From positions 76,289,254 to 76,353,253 of the forward strand of contig CM028378.1 in NCBI GenBank assembly GCA_013146195.2: 64,000 nt of DNA. Reading direction: 5' to 3'. How positions within the stretch are numbered: the stretch's first letter is position 1; every line of letters begins with the position of its first letter. Source of the DNA: Codonopsis lanceolata. Its lineage: Eukaryota; Streptophyta; Magnoliopsida; Asterales; Campanulaceae. The notes under the pieces are model-generated. The model searched no databases, was not told the DNA's origin, and was given only the letters and a program-made list of their open reading frames with translations. Of the stretch, positions 22,381 to 32,806 are shown one piece after another. Made by a program: the position numbers and the translations under genes.

Positions 22381-22460
22381 CTTATTGATGAGATTGATTC
22401 AGGGTTGAGGATTTTAGCTGGTGGGTATGTACATATTACTCGATGTTATCGCCTGTTGAT

Positions 22461-24135
22461 CTAATAAGGCATCTCTTTACTTTCTCGATGGAAAATTCTT
22501 GAACCATAAGTTGAATGTATCATGTCGTACAATAAAGGGAACTGAAGAAGTGCAAATAATGTTATTGGAATACAAGCAGTTAGTGCCACTGGTATGACAA
22601 TCCATACCAATTGATGGCCTAGTACAATGAAGAAGCTTGCACTGAAAGCTGCAAGCATTGACACTATAGAGACGAAAAGGGTCGTAAGTCCGATAATTAG
22701 TCTCTTTGGTAATGTCTCTAGGAAATCTTCTTCTGCGTAACGTGAAGTAAGAATAGATAAAAACATCAATATAGAAGTAACTGAGGAGAACAAAGCAAGT
22801 GCATCTGATATGGCAAAAATGCTGAATGATTTGTCTTGCCATGGTGATAAGTGTTGCAAGGAGCATGCAAGGGGTTGCCGTGTCCTTTATCCACCTCTCG
22901 CTTCCTTCCACTAATCCCTTGTGCTCCTCGGTGAATAGCATTCGAGGTGTATGACCTTCTGTGTCTCTCATCTCTTTATACAATGGTTGAACATTCTTCT
23001 TCACTTCCTTGAATATTCTTTTTTTTTTTAAAAGAAGTTTTAAAACTTTTGAATTAGGGCTAATCGAAAAAGAAGTTGAGGTGAGGAATGCGTGCAAACC
23101 TTGAACCACAATAGTTCTAATTACATTTGAAGGGCGGCACCGGAAACAATGTTGAGTCAATTGAAAGGAGCCAATTTTCCGGCCAAATGTAGCATGTTTC
23201 TTTTATTTGTATCCTTATAAGAAGCAATCAAATCTTTATGTGCTCCTATGTCATATAGTGGTTTAAAGATCTTTTCTTGTCGATGCATAACTGCGACATG
23301 CAAAATGCTTCGACTTTCCTCATCAACTTTCCAAATTAGATCAGGATAAGAGTGAAGAAGCTCAAAAATAAACTCAAAGTTTCCGTATTCTGCGGCAACA
23401 AATAATGGTCGTGAAGGGCTTCTTAGTCTATCTCTGATTTCTGAGTCACCCAATTGCAAAAATTGTTGCCATAGACATTTCAGCAAATCTAGAGCTTGCT
23501 TGTTTATTAACTTTTTCCCCGATAGTGCTGAAGGCTTTCTAGCTAGAACATGAAGGGCTGTCTCCCCATCTAAATCCCTTTCTGTGGCTAAGTTTGGTTG
23601 CAGCTGAAGTATTTTCAGGGCTGCATCTATCAAATAATAGAATGTTAGAACTAGCTTATTGATTATACAATAATATGCAAAATTTATGAGCTTGAAATTG
23701 GTCAAGATCAAGAGATGGAAAAACATTCAAGAGTATTTATAATTTTACCATATAAATCCGAACTGATGGTAGCTATAAGTAGAGCAGTGTAGTCCTGTTT
23801 CGTTAGGAATTTATCGCTTGTCACATTGTAGAGAAACCACACCATATCCTTATGACCTAACAAGGCAGCCATGTGGAGTGGGGTCACGCCATTACCCCCA
23901 CGAATACCTGGTAGGTTTTTGTTCTTTTCGACCATCACCTCTGCATTCATGGTAACTCCTGAAGCAGCAGCGAAGCAAAGAGCCGTGTTATCATACCTGT
24001 TTTTCAGTTCCAAGTCACCTTCGTCCATCAATTTGACCAACTCTTTGACAAACTCGATCCGTTTAGTCCCAGCTGCAATGTGAAGAGCTGTTTCCCACCC
24101 TTTGAGTGCTGCTTGATATTAGAGGCACATACATG
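22461..24135 (-). pseudogene. Ankyrin/PGG protein pseudogene, copy of 14723-17347
   Basis: It matches exons 2-4 of the intact gene closely: DLELKNRYDNTALCFAAASG, VTPLHMAALLGHKDMVWFL, RPLFVAAEYGNFEFIFELL and SFSIFAISDALALFSSVTSI. Two deletions are decisive. About 70 bases are missing between the codons for ATLIT and DKSFSIF, removing the FTVPGGNN core and shifting the frame. About 65 bases near the start of exon 2 are missing as well. Exon 1 is absent: the homology ends at CACATACATGGCAAGG and is followed by a ribosomal-protein L34 scrap. It cannot make the normal membrane protein. Confidence 0.92.
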
Positions 24136-24138
24136 GCA

Positions 24139-24222
24139 AGGACACTGAACCGTGCCTATGGTGGTGTACTATCTGCTGGTGCTGTTAGAGAAAGGATCAT
24201 CCGAGGGATTGAAGATGCTTAA
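24139..24222 (+). pseudogene. Ribosomal protein L34 (eL34) C-terminal scrap
   Basis: Twenty-seven codons and a stop on the plus strand read RTLNRAYGGVLSAGAVRERI followed by IRGIEDA. The NRAYGGVLS and GAVRERIIRA words are signature sequence of the cytosolic 60S protein L34. The normal C-terminus (FLVEEQKIVKKVLK-type) is replaced by GIEDA and a stop. The scrap abuts the broken end of the ankyrin pseudogene and precedes an AT microsatellite. It looks like filler DNA at a repair junction or a retro-copy fragment; there is no promoter or start. Confidence 0.8.
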
Positions 24223-24224
24223 AT

Positions 24225-24262
<38 letters not shown>
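24225..24262. repeat. (AT)n microsatellite
   Basis: About 19 uninterrupted AT units directly after the L34 scrap. Confidence 0.95.
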
Positions 24263-24267
<5 letters not shown>

Positions 24268-24562
24268 GGGGTATAGACGAGTTTTGTTTTCTAACGAGGA
24301 CATTCTATGCTGGTCAGATGGTGATTTGCTATAGTGCTTCACCTTTTATCTTTCTCGTTATGTCGCATGTTTCACTTCCAGTATGAAGAGGTAGTGTTTA
24401 ACGAGTTTTGATGATACGATGTGGTAAAAGAGGTGAGCTCATGTGTGCGAGTTGGAGATGTTAGCAATTGGGCTTGTGGCCCGATTATTTACTTCCGCTC
24501 ACATGAAATATATTTATATTGTTAAAGGTTAATTAGTTTCTTAATCAGAAGGGGTTTGGGAT

Positions 24563-25180
24563 TGACTTAAGAAATTTTTTTAAGCCAAAAGAACGTAGCT
24601 TTGCCAAATCTATTGTCCTTGCCTCCTTTCCACGTGTTCAAAAGGTAGTGGAATGAATTATTTTTCCACCACAACATTTCTTAACCAATTTTCAGCCATA
24701 AAAAAAGTTTTTTTTTTCTTGAATTAAAGTACACATTTTTAACTATAAATAGAAACTTGGTTTGTTTCATTTAGATATCGGAAAAAATTTCTACGATTTT
24801 TTTCAAGTTTCTAGTCATTTTCCATCTCTTTAAATTTGATTTTTAATCAAGATTTAATATTGCTATTAACTATTTAGATATTAATTATTTATTTATTACT
24901 AATTTCAAAAATATTTGTATTATTTCAAACATATTAATTTAACAAATATTGAATAAAATTTTATGAACAAAATTATTGATTGATATAAGTAATATATAAA
25001 AATATTAAATTAATAAAGAAAAAAATGATGAGGTATGTGAAAGTATTGAAACTTATGCATTGTTAGAAGAGTATTTTTGTTAGGCAACTTAAGTAGGAAA
25101 CTTAATGATATTTTTATAATAAAATGAGAAAAAATGGAGCTTAGCTCCCCACCTGAGTTTTGTTGTACATGCTCTAGAGG
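24563..25180 (+). mobile_element. Non-coding Harbinger-family relative, unit B
   Basis: Counterpart of 18140-18760. It keeps the TATAAATAGAAACTTGG promoter-like block, TTTCTACGA and CATCTCTTTAAATTTGA, then AT-rich DNA ending TTGTTGTACATGCTCTAGAG. Its 5' end is truncated relative to unit A, and 24263-24562 contains no recognised feature. Confidence 0.65.
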
Positions 25181-25401
25181 TGGCAGCTGGAAACATCTTG
25201 GAAGTTGATATTGTAAAAAAGTCATTTGTCAAAAGGTAATTTGGAGTTATGTGAAATGCTTTTGTTTTCATTAGATCCTTTTGTTTTCATTGAAGTTGAC
25301 ATTTGCAGAGTCCAAACTGTACTCTACAATAATATCAATTAATTTGATGACATTTCTTCTCTTTCATTAAAATTATTGGCCCACAACCGTTTACTTAATA
25401 C

Positions 25402-26031
25402 TAGGGGTGGAATTGGGACGGGATCTGTTCGATACCTTTCATTCTGATCCCCGTCTTGATAAAATTTGAGATTTTAATTATTTTTTCGATTTCGTTTCCA
25501 ATAAGTGTTGGGACCCGATGAATCGGGATCCCTACAGTTCGGGAGATAAAAATCTCGTAATCCCGACTATAATATTTATGAACAATATTTCTTAATACTA
25601 AAATATTTTTAAAATATCTCCATCATGATTAAGATTTCAGACTGTATATTTACAAGTATACTTGAATATTTATTTAATGCATGGTGGGTATTACTGAATC
25701 TGTTATTATAAGCAAAATGCACCATTCACTTGCACGATAAGAACCGCACTAAGTGCAGAAACGTGATAAACAAAAAAAACATAGTGAAAATAAATTTAAC
25801 AAACATCATTAAGTAATTTTAGCAAACACAAAATAGACATTGTTTAACACTCACAATATTTATATATATAAAAAAATTAGTTGGAACGGGTCGGGATTTA
25901 GGAATCCCGATGAGATTGATAATTATCCCGAATACTATCTCAAAATAAGTCAGGATATGAAAAATTCCAACAAAGTGGGGATCGGGATATGTCGGGCCGG
26001 ATCGAGAAAAACGGGACTTTTGCCTGCCCTA
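25402..26031. mobile_element. hAT-type MITE with perfect 8-bp target duplication
   Basis: It starts TAGGGGTGGAATTGGGACGGG-like (first eight bases TAGGGGTG) and ends TTGCCTGCCCTA, complement TAGGGCAGG. Both sides carry CTTAATAC (25394-25401 and 26032-26039), the 8-bp target duplication of the hAT superfamily. Internal GGGATCCCGAC and GGAATCCCGAT words add subterminal inverted structure. It is 630 bp with no transposase. Confidence 0.9.
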
Positions 26032-26044
26032 CTTAATACAATAC

Positions 26045-27365
26045 TTTTTAAATGACACTACAAGTCCCTTAACTTAAGGTCTATTTCACCATTAGTCCCT
26101 TGTAGCAATTTTATCATAAAAGTTACAAATTTTCATGCGATCAGTTCTTTTGATGGATGACGTTAGGAACATTTTATTAAATGTCATGTGCATTTGCGTA
26201 AGGGCTAAAATAATTTTTTTATACCTAAATTATATCATAATATGCAATTGAGTCCCTAGGGTTTGAAAAAAGATCACAAGTCCTTTTCCAAATTTATTTC
26301 CTTCACAATGAAATAAAGTAAAACCCTGACCAAAACATGGAATCAAAGATCTAAAAATAAATCACCTTCGAGCCAAATTGAAGACTAAAACAAGATAAAA
26401 GAGGAAGAATTTTAGATGTGTTTATTTTGTCATTTGCATATTAGCAAGGAGAGAAAATAAAAAAGTATAGCAGGAAAGTGAAAGAGAATAGAAAATTCAA
26501 AAGGAGTAGCGCGGAACAATAATATGCTCCCATGTTTGAAAAGCTTTGAAAGAATAGCATCCGCATAATGATGTCATTTTGCTCCCTCGAGAAACCAAAC
26601 GCTAATCCATGGCCGAATCTTGCCAAACAAACCCCAAAATCCCAATCGCAAACCCACACGATTCCCTCACCAGATATTTGATTTCCCACATATCGACCCA
26701 GACCAAAATTCTCAATGGGTGTGTGATTTTGGTTGAAAGGTAGAATCTTTTGGTGAAGCACAAACTCGGGTCTTTTCACATTGAAATAGAGTGTAGAGTT
26801 GTTTTGTGAAAAATGTGTTTTACTTATTGATGAGATTGATTCAGAGTTGAGGATTTTAGCAGGTGGGTATTCTAATTTGTGAGCTTGACGTTGTTATGAG
26901 TATCCTAGGTTTTGAAATCAATTTGGATTATATTTCTCATTTTTTGGCTTCAATCTGATAGTTTGTTTGAAATGTGATGCACATACGCTATAAATGTGTT
27001 GCCTTTAATTTTCCACAGGATGATTGACTAAATGAGCCTCGTATTGATGACAAATATGTAATCTTGTTTTCATGTTTTGGTTAGGTTTGTTTTATTTTGG
27101 TGGGATGGAAATTTGGGGAAGAAGGCTTTGTAGTCTTTTTTTCAAACCCCAGGGACTTAATTACAAATTGTGCGATAGTGTGGGTGTGAAAAATTTCATC
27201 TTAGCCCTTACGCAAATGCACATGATACATTTAACATAATTTTCATAACGACATCCATTAAAAGGGCTAATTGTGTTACTTTTAGGATGAAATTGTTATG
27301 AAAATTTCTTAAGGGACTAATGGTTAAATAACCCAAAGTCATGGGACTTGTAGTGTCATTAACCC
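26045..27365. mobile_element. MULE 3 with both arms (unit B side)
   Basis: The left arm (about 26045-26300: AATGACACTACAAGTCCC, CATGTGCATTTGCGTAAGGG, TTGAGTCCCTAGGGTTTG) is matched in inverse orientation by the right arm at about 27110-27365 (CAAACCCCAGGGACTTAA, CCCTTACGCAAATGCACATG, GGGACTTGTAGTGTCATTAA). The roughly 250-bp arms and absence of transposase fit a Mutator-like element. I could not find a convincing 9-bp target duplication. The interior (26300-27110) includes the decayed F-box fragment (21943-22380 in unit A) and an unrecognised stretch with an intron-like TTTTCCACAG. The unit A/B breakpoint (26870) lies inside. Confidence 0.75.
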
Positions 27366-27770
27366 TTGAAATAAATTTCCATTTTTTTCCCAAATCAAGG
27401 ATTTCACATTACATACATTTTACATTTTGAATATCAAAATTTTAGTCATAAATGTCCATTTTATATACGATTTCGTTCTACCCTCGTCGCTAGATTTTAG
27501 GGTTTTGAAGAGGTAACAAACCATTTCTTGCTAATTTCTCTTGCAGTCCAGAAAGTAAAGCTTCAACATTTACTTGATCCTCAACTCTATGTTGGATACA
27601 AGTGACGATTCGCTTGAGTTCCTAGATTGGCTACCATCCATTGCTTCTACATTTTCAAACTCAGTTCTTATTAGTGTTTAGCCTCTCGTTTGCACCATAG
27701 AATTATTTTTCTCATTGCTTCTGCCTTTTGCTTACTTTCTAAACTTATTTCAATATTAGAATTTCAATTG
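27366..27770. other. No recognisable gene
   Basis: A short stretch between MULE 3 and the GCATCGCGATGC repeats. No domain or element end recognised. Confidence 0.5.
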
Positions 27771-27773
27771 CAA

Positions 27774-27965
27774 TGCATCGATTTGAATTCGCGATGCATT
27801 GATTTGGGACTTTGATGCATCACTATGTTACACAATTTGGAATCATGTATCACACTTAATTGCGTGCATAGCGATGCATGAATTGAAGATTTTGCGTGCT
27901 TGTGTTCGGTTCATTAAGGATATACTCACCTTTTACCCAAAAAAATGTTTTTTAGTGGTTAAAAA
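27774..27965 (-). repeat. GCATCGCGATGC-family repeat, copy 1 (right end)
   Basis: It contains GCGATGCATTGA, GATGCATCAC and GCGATGCATG, then the minus-oriented terminal motif GTTCATTAAGGATAT (27909-27923) followed by CCAAAAAAATGTTTTTTAGTGG. This is the same order as at 31020-31110 and 32340-32480. The matching left end is not obvious. Confidence 0.7.
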
Positions 27966-28161
27966 AATATCGTGACTTTTACTAGGTTAGAAATTAGAAA
28001 TTAATGGGAGAGGACCAACCCAACTATCACACTATATTTTTTTGAGGCTGAAGCCTACTCGCTCCAAATAGGCCAGCCCAAACATGTGGCCCAAATAGAC
28101 CATTCCTTTTTTTTTTTGTCTCTATTTTTTAGTGGGATCCGGGTCGGTCCCTTCCCATCAA

Positions 28162-28437
28162 TCTATATTATAAAAGAGCCTAAGATTTAATTGGTGACCC
28201 TGATCGAATTGTGCTAAACACAACTGACTGTCCAAATTGATTCGTAAGTATGTGAGTTACAAATGAATCCCTCAGTTATGAGTTATATTTGAATTACCTT
28301 TCTATAATTACATATTAAACCTTCAGTTGTGGGTTTTGTTTGAATTACCCCGTCAGTTATAAGTTTTGTTTATCCCGACCATTCATTGAACTGATCTCAT
28401 ACCGACAATGTGCCTATGACACGGGCACGTATACTAG
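28162..28437 (+). mobile_element. Small non-autonomous Helitron
   Basis: The element begins TCTATATTATAAAAGAGCC, preceded by A (28161). It ends with a GTGCC...GGCAC hairpin (28410-28428), a short spacer and CTAG (28434-28437), followed by T. The TC start, subterminal hairpin, CTRR end and A/T host dinucleotide are the defining Helitron features. It is 276 bp with no RepHel coding. The host sequence around it (GGATCC ... TATTTAAC ... CTGGTGAAG) aligns with the uninterrupted relative at 32748-32810, which supports the boundaries. Confidence 0.83.
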
Positions 28438-28460
28438 TATTTAACATCTAAACTCCCCCA

Positions 28461-28815
28461 CACTTTTTTAACTGGTGAAGGAAATTTTTTAGGGTGTAAT
28501 GACTAGTATACCATTAATGATATTCAATTGTATCACAATTCCAAGTTGATATATCGCAATTCCAATTAATCCAGTTTGTGCATCGCAAATCTAAATCGTA
28601 CATTAGGATGTATTTTTTAATTCTAATTCAAAATTATGCATCGATTTTCTGCATCGAGATTCCAATTTTTGCATTGCAAATCTAAATCGTGCATCGTAAA
28701 TCCAAATTGTGCATTGCATATTCAAAATTATGCATTGGAATTTTTTGCATCCCAAACTTTACATCACGATTCACAAATGATGCATCTTGATTTAACAATA
28801 TCGCATCACCATTCG
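28461..28815 (+). repeat. GCATCGCGATGC-family repeat, copy 2 (left end)
   Basis: The plus-oriented terminal motif (TTTAACTGGTGAAGG, ATACCATTAATGA near 28507-28519) is followed by a dense array of TGCATCG, GCATCGCAAATC, GCATCGTAAATCC and GATGCATC words up to about 28815. The 134-codon open frame over 28636-29040 is created by this repeat and shows no real protein features. Confidence 0.75.
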
Positions 28816-29659
28816 AAAAGATGTCCAACAACGAACATGTTCCTATTCAGACATTTCATCAAGCAGATTACATGCATAACAACACATGCGCAAAGTGAAT
28901 TTAATTTAAATCACACACACAAACACAACGAAGAAGAAACGAAAAATAGAGAGATAATTTCCATCACGACTTCATTAAGTTTTGAATTTGAAATTGAAGA
29001 GGAATTAAATGTACAAACTTGTTTGGAGATGAAGAAGTGATTTCATCCTCGATTTCATAGTGGTAGAACCATTAGCTAATTGTTGAGGTAGGTTTGTTTT
29101 CCATTTGCTTCGTGATTTCTACTGGAGCGGTTTGGACCGGAAGAAAAATGGAGCCGTCTTCGATTAATATGTCTATCTGTCTTTGGGTGGAGAGTCATTT
29201 AAGAATAAAATTAATAAAGTGGACTTATGCCGTTAAAAAAATGATACATTTAGACCGGTACACTTTAAACAATATTTAATCCTAAAAGTTTTTTTTATCT
29301 TTTTAGAGGAAAATATCAAGTATAAGCCTTTGGCCCGTGCAATGTTCTTTCATAGTCTTTGAACACTTAAAATTTCGAAACAATTTAAGCAGACAAAAAT
29401 ATCCTTCACATAATAAGGCCAATCAAAAGTCTATTAACTCGACCTTTGATAGTTCTTTGATCGACCATTGATAGACCTTTGATAAACCTAAAAGTCGAGT
29501 TAATCGACCTAAATCTCACTATATTAGTTTTGAGAGGTAAAAGGGTATTATAGACAATTCATCACAAAAAAAAGTCATATTTGATTTTTTTAAAAGTTAG
29601 ATTAGTTTTGTATTTTGTATGTTTGAAAATATTATAAATAAAAATAACTCATCTTTTTA

Positions 29660-29720
29660 TTTAACCGCTAAAGGATATTTTTTAGGCAAATAAACAAATA
29701 TACCATTAATGAAATGAAAC
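29660..29720 (+). repeat. GCATCGCGATGC-family terminal motif, isolated
   Basis: TTTAACCGCTAAAGGATATT ... ATATACCATTAATGAAATG matches the left terminal motif of the family, but no GCATCG array follows. 28820-29660 shows no gene that I can support. Confidence 0.6.
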
Positions 29721-29873
29721 ACGTGTAGTATCTCATTCTCTTTCTATCTCTTCTGTGCCTCTCTCTCTCCCACTATTTTTGTTCCAGTAAAAGTTTTTTT
29801 TGATTAGTAAAATTTTGTATAATATGCGTTAAAAAGAGGCGTTGCCTATGTAAACAAGAAATATACAAAAAAA

Positions 29874-30098
29874 TTATTCTGCAATAGAGATATTCTCCAC
29901 AAAATCTACAAAAGGATTACCCCCTTGCGCAATTAGCTCATGACACCAAAAGAACATAGTCTTCAAACTCAGCTTCTTAATTTCTTCAATGGTCCACTCT
30001 TCATTTCTTTCCTTCCATAAGGACCAGCACACTGCCAAAGGGACCACACTCCAAATGACTCGATTCTGAATTTTAGACTTTGCTGCCAACTGCTTCAT
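29874..30098 (-). pseudogene. L1 LINE scrap, C-terminal zf-RVT region
   Basis: The minus-strand frame reads NRVIWSVVPLAVCWSLWKER followed by NEEWTIEEIKKLSLKTMFFW. This is the tryptophan-rich stretch near the C-terminus of plant L1 reverse-transcriptase proteins (zf-RVT region). Only about 70 residues remain. The neighbouring frame at 30099-30389 is hydrophobic and Lys-rich without recognised domains. Confidence 0.7.
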
Positions 30099-30675
30099 TT
30101 ATTGCTTCTCTTTGCTCTTTGACATCTTGGATACAACAAAGAAGAAAAAGAAAGACGAAAAACCGACAAAGAACGTTCTCAATGATATCAATCCGACCCT
30201 GTCTTGAATATCATATAAGTGAATTGATTTATCCCTTTTGCCTCTGAATCCACTCTTATTAGCTTCACTCGCCTGTAACAAAAAAAAACTAAAGCAAAAT
30301 GAGCAAAAAAAAGAAAACAATTGCAACTCCAAGGTCCTAGGAAGAAAACAAAAACCACAAAGAAAAGGAGCAGCAGAAAAGAATAACAATGACTAGATAT
30401 GATAAGAGGAAGAAGAAGAGGGGGGGAGAGGTAGCTTGGCCATTTTAGAAAGAATTTTACGAAAGTAAACTTTTGGGGAAGAGGTACTTGAACAGTTACA
30501 AATTGTTGAAAATTGACCGACCCACAATTATTCTTTAATCCTTTAAAAAATAAAAGAGGTGCTAAACTGGTTGAAAATTTTAGTAAAGTGGACCGGCCTA
30601 CAATTTATTCTTTTTTTTGGGGGATAAATTTGGGTAGTCCACTTTGAAAAGTTTTCAATTGTTAAAGTATCCTAT

Positions 30676-31120
30676 GTTTTTTTAACCGAAAAAGTCAGTT
30701 TTGTGAGCGAAAATATTACGATACCCTAATGAACTTGTGGCACGCTACATACCACTCACTCAAATGCATCGCATTGTATCATTTTTTGCATCGTGATGCA
30801 TCAATTTAATTACCTAATCCAATTTTGCATCACAATGCATCAATTTGAATTACCTAATCCAATTTTGCATTGTGCTACAAAAACATAATGAACCAGACCA
30901 ATTTGTAAAATCTTAAAATTGTTTAAAAGTGTCTTTTCGTTCTACATCGGGATGCTTAAATTAAAAAAATCGCTCTACCTAAATTGTGCATTGTGTTGCA
31001 TCACGTGTTTAAAATGTAGCCTCGCGATGCATAGAGATGTGGTCAGTACGCGCGTCTTTATTCAATAAGGGTATACTCGCTTTTTTGCACGAAAAGTACC
31101 TTTTACCGTTTACAACAAAA
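30676..31120. repeat. GCATCGCGATGC-family element with inverted ends
   Basis: The left terminal motif (AACCGAAAAAGTCAG ... ATACCCTAATGAAC, 30720-30734) and an inverted right motif (TTCAATAAGGGTATACTCGC, about 31060-31079, then GAAAAGTACCTTTTACCG) enclose about 440 bp. Inside are inverse copies of a ~43-bp unit (TTTGCATCACAATGCATCAA, then TTACCTAATCC at 30785-30870) and CTCGCGATGCATAGAG (31021-31036). It looks like a small inverted-repeat transposon. No target duplication was identified. Confidence 0.65.
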
Positions 31121-31420
31121 GTGTGGACCGTAGCGATTAGAAATTCACTTTGCAAATTTTGTAATCCTCCAGTCCCTCGTTCTTTTTTACAATCGCAAAA
31201 GGCCATTTTCGAAATAAATGTTCCTATAATACCCAAATTCAGAGAACGATGTAAATTTCTTCTTCTTCTCCCTCGTTCGCCCAAAGAAACAAAAAGTATG
31301 AAGTGGAAAGAGAGTGGTGAGTTGGGTAGCGAGGAAGAACGATAGTTGCTACTACTGTTTCTTCGTTACCTAAACTTCCCACACGTATGATTCAAAATAT
31401 ATTTTAACACAAAACTATAT

Positions 31421-31752
31421 TCATTATTATATAAGTATATATATATTATATATATTAATTCCTAATACATTCTTTGTTCTACTTTTTAGTTGTTACTCTT
31501 TTTTTTTTTTTCGATTTGTTATCTATGAGTTTATGAGTTCATTTTTAATTGTTGAATGTATTTTTTCGAATATTAACCGACCGAACCGATTTTTTTATGT
31601 TGTTTATTTATTTATTATATTATATTATATTATATTATATTATATATATTATATATATATATATATATAGTATTATTATATAAGTATATATATATTATAT
31701 ATATTAATTCCTAATACATTCTTTGTTCTACTTTTTAGTTGTTACTCTTTTA
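31421..31752 (+). repeat. Direct duplication of an AT-rich ~85-bp block
   Basis: A block containing TTATATAAGTATATATATAT and CTAATACATTCTTTGTTCTA occurs at 31421-31502 and 31669-31752 in the same orientation. The flanking word GAGTTTATGAGTTC is also repeated. A TATAT-rich microsatellite (31612-31668) lies between. No gene in 31350-31950. Confidence 0.85.
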
Positions 31753-31959
31753 TTATTTTGTTTCCACCGATTTGTTATGCTATGAGTTTATGAGTTCGAC
31801 ATTTTTAATTGTTGAATGTATTTTTATGTTTTGGTTCGAATATTTTTTAAAATGAAGTTGGTTCAATCTAAATTTTTTATTTTGTATTAGTTTTGCTCAC
31901 CCCTAGTTGATATGCATGTTTTGTTCTTAAAGTTATTCTGTTCTAAATGAAATGTCGAG

Positions 31960-32490
31960 TAACTTTTTTGTTGTTGTTGTCTGACACCTATTTGAATCTG
32001 GATGCATCATTTTTCAATCACAATTCATTATTTGTGAATTGTGATGCATCAATTAGGATTTGGGATGCATGAAAAGTGTACATAAATTTGAATTATTTGT
32101 TGATTGTGTAGTGGAAGTGGAAAGAAGGTAGATGAATGTCTGTTTTCGTAATAATTTTTGCAACGCGATGTATTAATTTTTGCATCGTGAAACAAAATTG
32201 GATTAGGTAACTAAAATTGATTTTTGCATCGCGATGCAAAATTGGACTAGGTAAATAAAATTGAATTAGGTAGTAAAAATCGATGTATCGCGATGCAAAA
32301 ATTGATGTATCACGATGTAAAATTGGATTAAGTAATTAAAATTGACTCCATTTAAATTAATGCATGGCGATGCTAATTTTGATGAATCGCGATATATTTT
32401 CGTAGTGCATCTCAGACTCATTAAGGGTATTGTCGTCTTTTTACCCCAAAAAGTGTTTTCTCCAATTGAAAAAAAAAAACCAGGATAAGA
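31960..32490 (+). repeat. GCATCGCGATGC-family array with ~43-bp tandem units
   Basis: From 32170 to 32340 about four units of the type TTTTGCATCGCGATGCAAAA, then TTGGATTAGGTAATTAAAATTGA-like, follow each other. The array is preceded by GATGCATC words (32000-32070) and closed by an inverted terminal motif (CTCATTAAGGGTAT, 32417-32430). The core GCATCGCGATGC is a perfect palindrome. The units are the reverse complement of those at 30785-30870. Confidence 0.75.
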
Positions 32491-32806
32491 GCAATTAAAA
32501 ACTTTGGAAAATGGACTGACTCGTAATTATTTCTTATTTTTTATAGGTTGAAACCTACCCTTCAAACAAGCCACTCCAAACAACTTTTTTTTTCATTCCC
32601 ACCAGAGAAGTCTGCTTTCCGCTCAAGCTGGCCTACTCCTTTTTGGGTGAAGTCTGCATTGAAACAGGCAGCCCACCATGCCCATGTCGCACCACACTTG
32701 CCTTCTCCCCCTTTGTTTTGTTTTTTTTTTTTTTGGAGAAATTCGGCCGGATCCCTTTTGGGATATTTTTAACTCTAAGGTCCCACATATTTTTATTTAA
32801 CCGATA

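Larger units (their letters stand above)
14691..22428. repeat. Tandem duplication unit A
   Basis: The unit starts at GTACATATTACTCG (14691) and ends at GGATTTTAGCTGGTGGGTAT (22428), where unit B begins with the same GTACATATTACTCG. Unit B ends at 26870 with GGTGGGTAT. Unit A carries the intact ankyrin gene, a Harbinger-related block, a MITE, a truncated hAT MITE, a MULE arm, a solo LTR and an F-box fragment. The flank AACTAT before A and GGGTAT at the junction share TAT, a microhomology. Confidence 0.9.
20513..22428. mobile_element. MULE 3, unit A: left arm and captured interior
   Basis: The arm from about 20513 to 20780 (AATGACATTACAAGTCCC ... CATTTGCGTAAGGGCTAAAAT ... TTGAGTCCCTAGGG) is the counterpart of the left arm at 26045-26300 in unit B. 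Unit B also has the inverted right arm at 27110-27365. In unit A the right arm is absent because the duplication breakpoint at 22428 falls inside the element. The interior carries an F-box fragment and a later solo LTR. Confidence 0.78.
22429..26870. repeat. Tandem duplication unit B
   Basis: Second, shorter copy of the duplicated unit. Relative to A it lacks exon 1 of the ankyrin gene, the MITE (18761-19677), the solo LTR (20989-21880) and part of the F-box fragment. It keeps a complete hAT MITE and extends to GGTGGGTAT at 26870. Beyond it, the sequence continues into the right arm of MULE 3. Confidence 0.9.

Noticed and set aside
22477..23160. 227-codon minus-strand frame starting MTQHCFRC
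   Set aside because: A shifted reading of the ankyrin pseudogene through its deletion; the end reads out of the true frame.
28636..29040. 134-codon plus-strand open frame rich in His/Ser/Thr
   Set aside because: It is produced by the GCATCG/GATGCATC repeat array and has no domain, splice or promoter support.
30099..30389. Hydrophobic minus-strand frame near the LINE scrap
   Set aside because: Low-complexity Phe/Ser/Lys sequence without a recognised domain.
27774..32400. CRISPR-like array of short repeats
   Set aside because: Units are degenerate, spacing is irregular, both orientations occur, and the host is a plant; it fits subterminal transposon repeats better.
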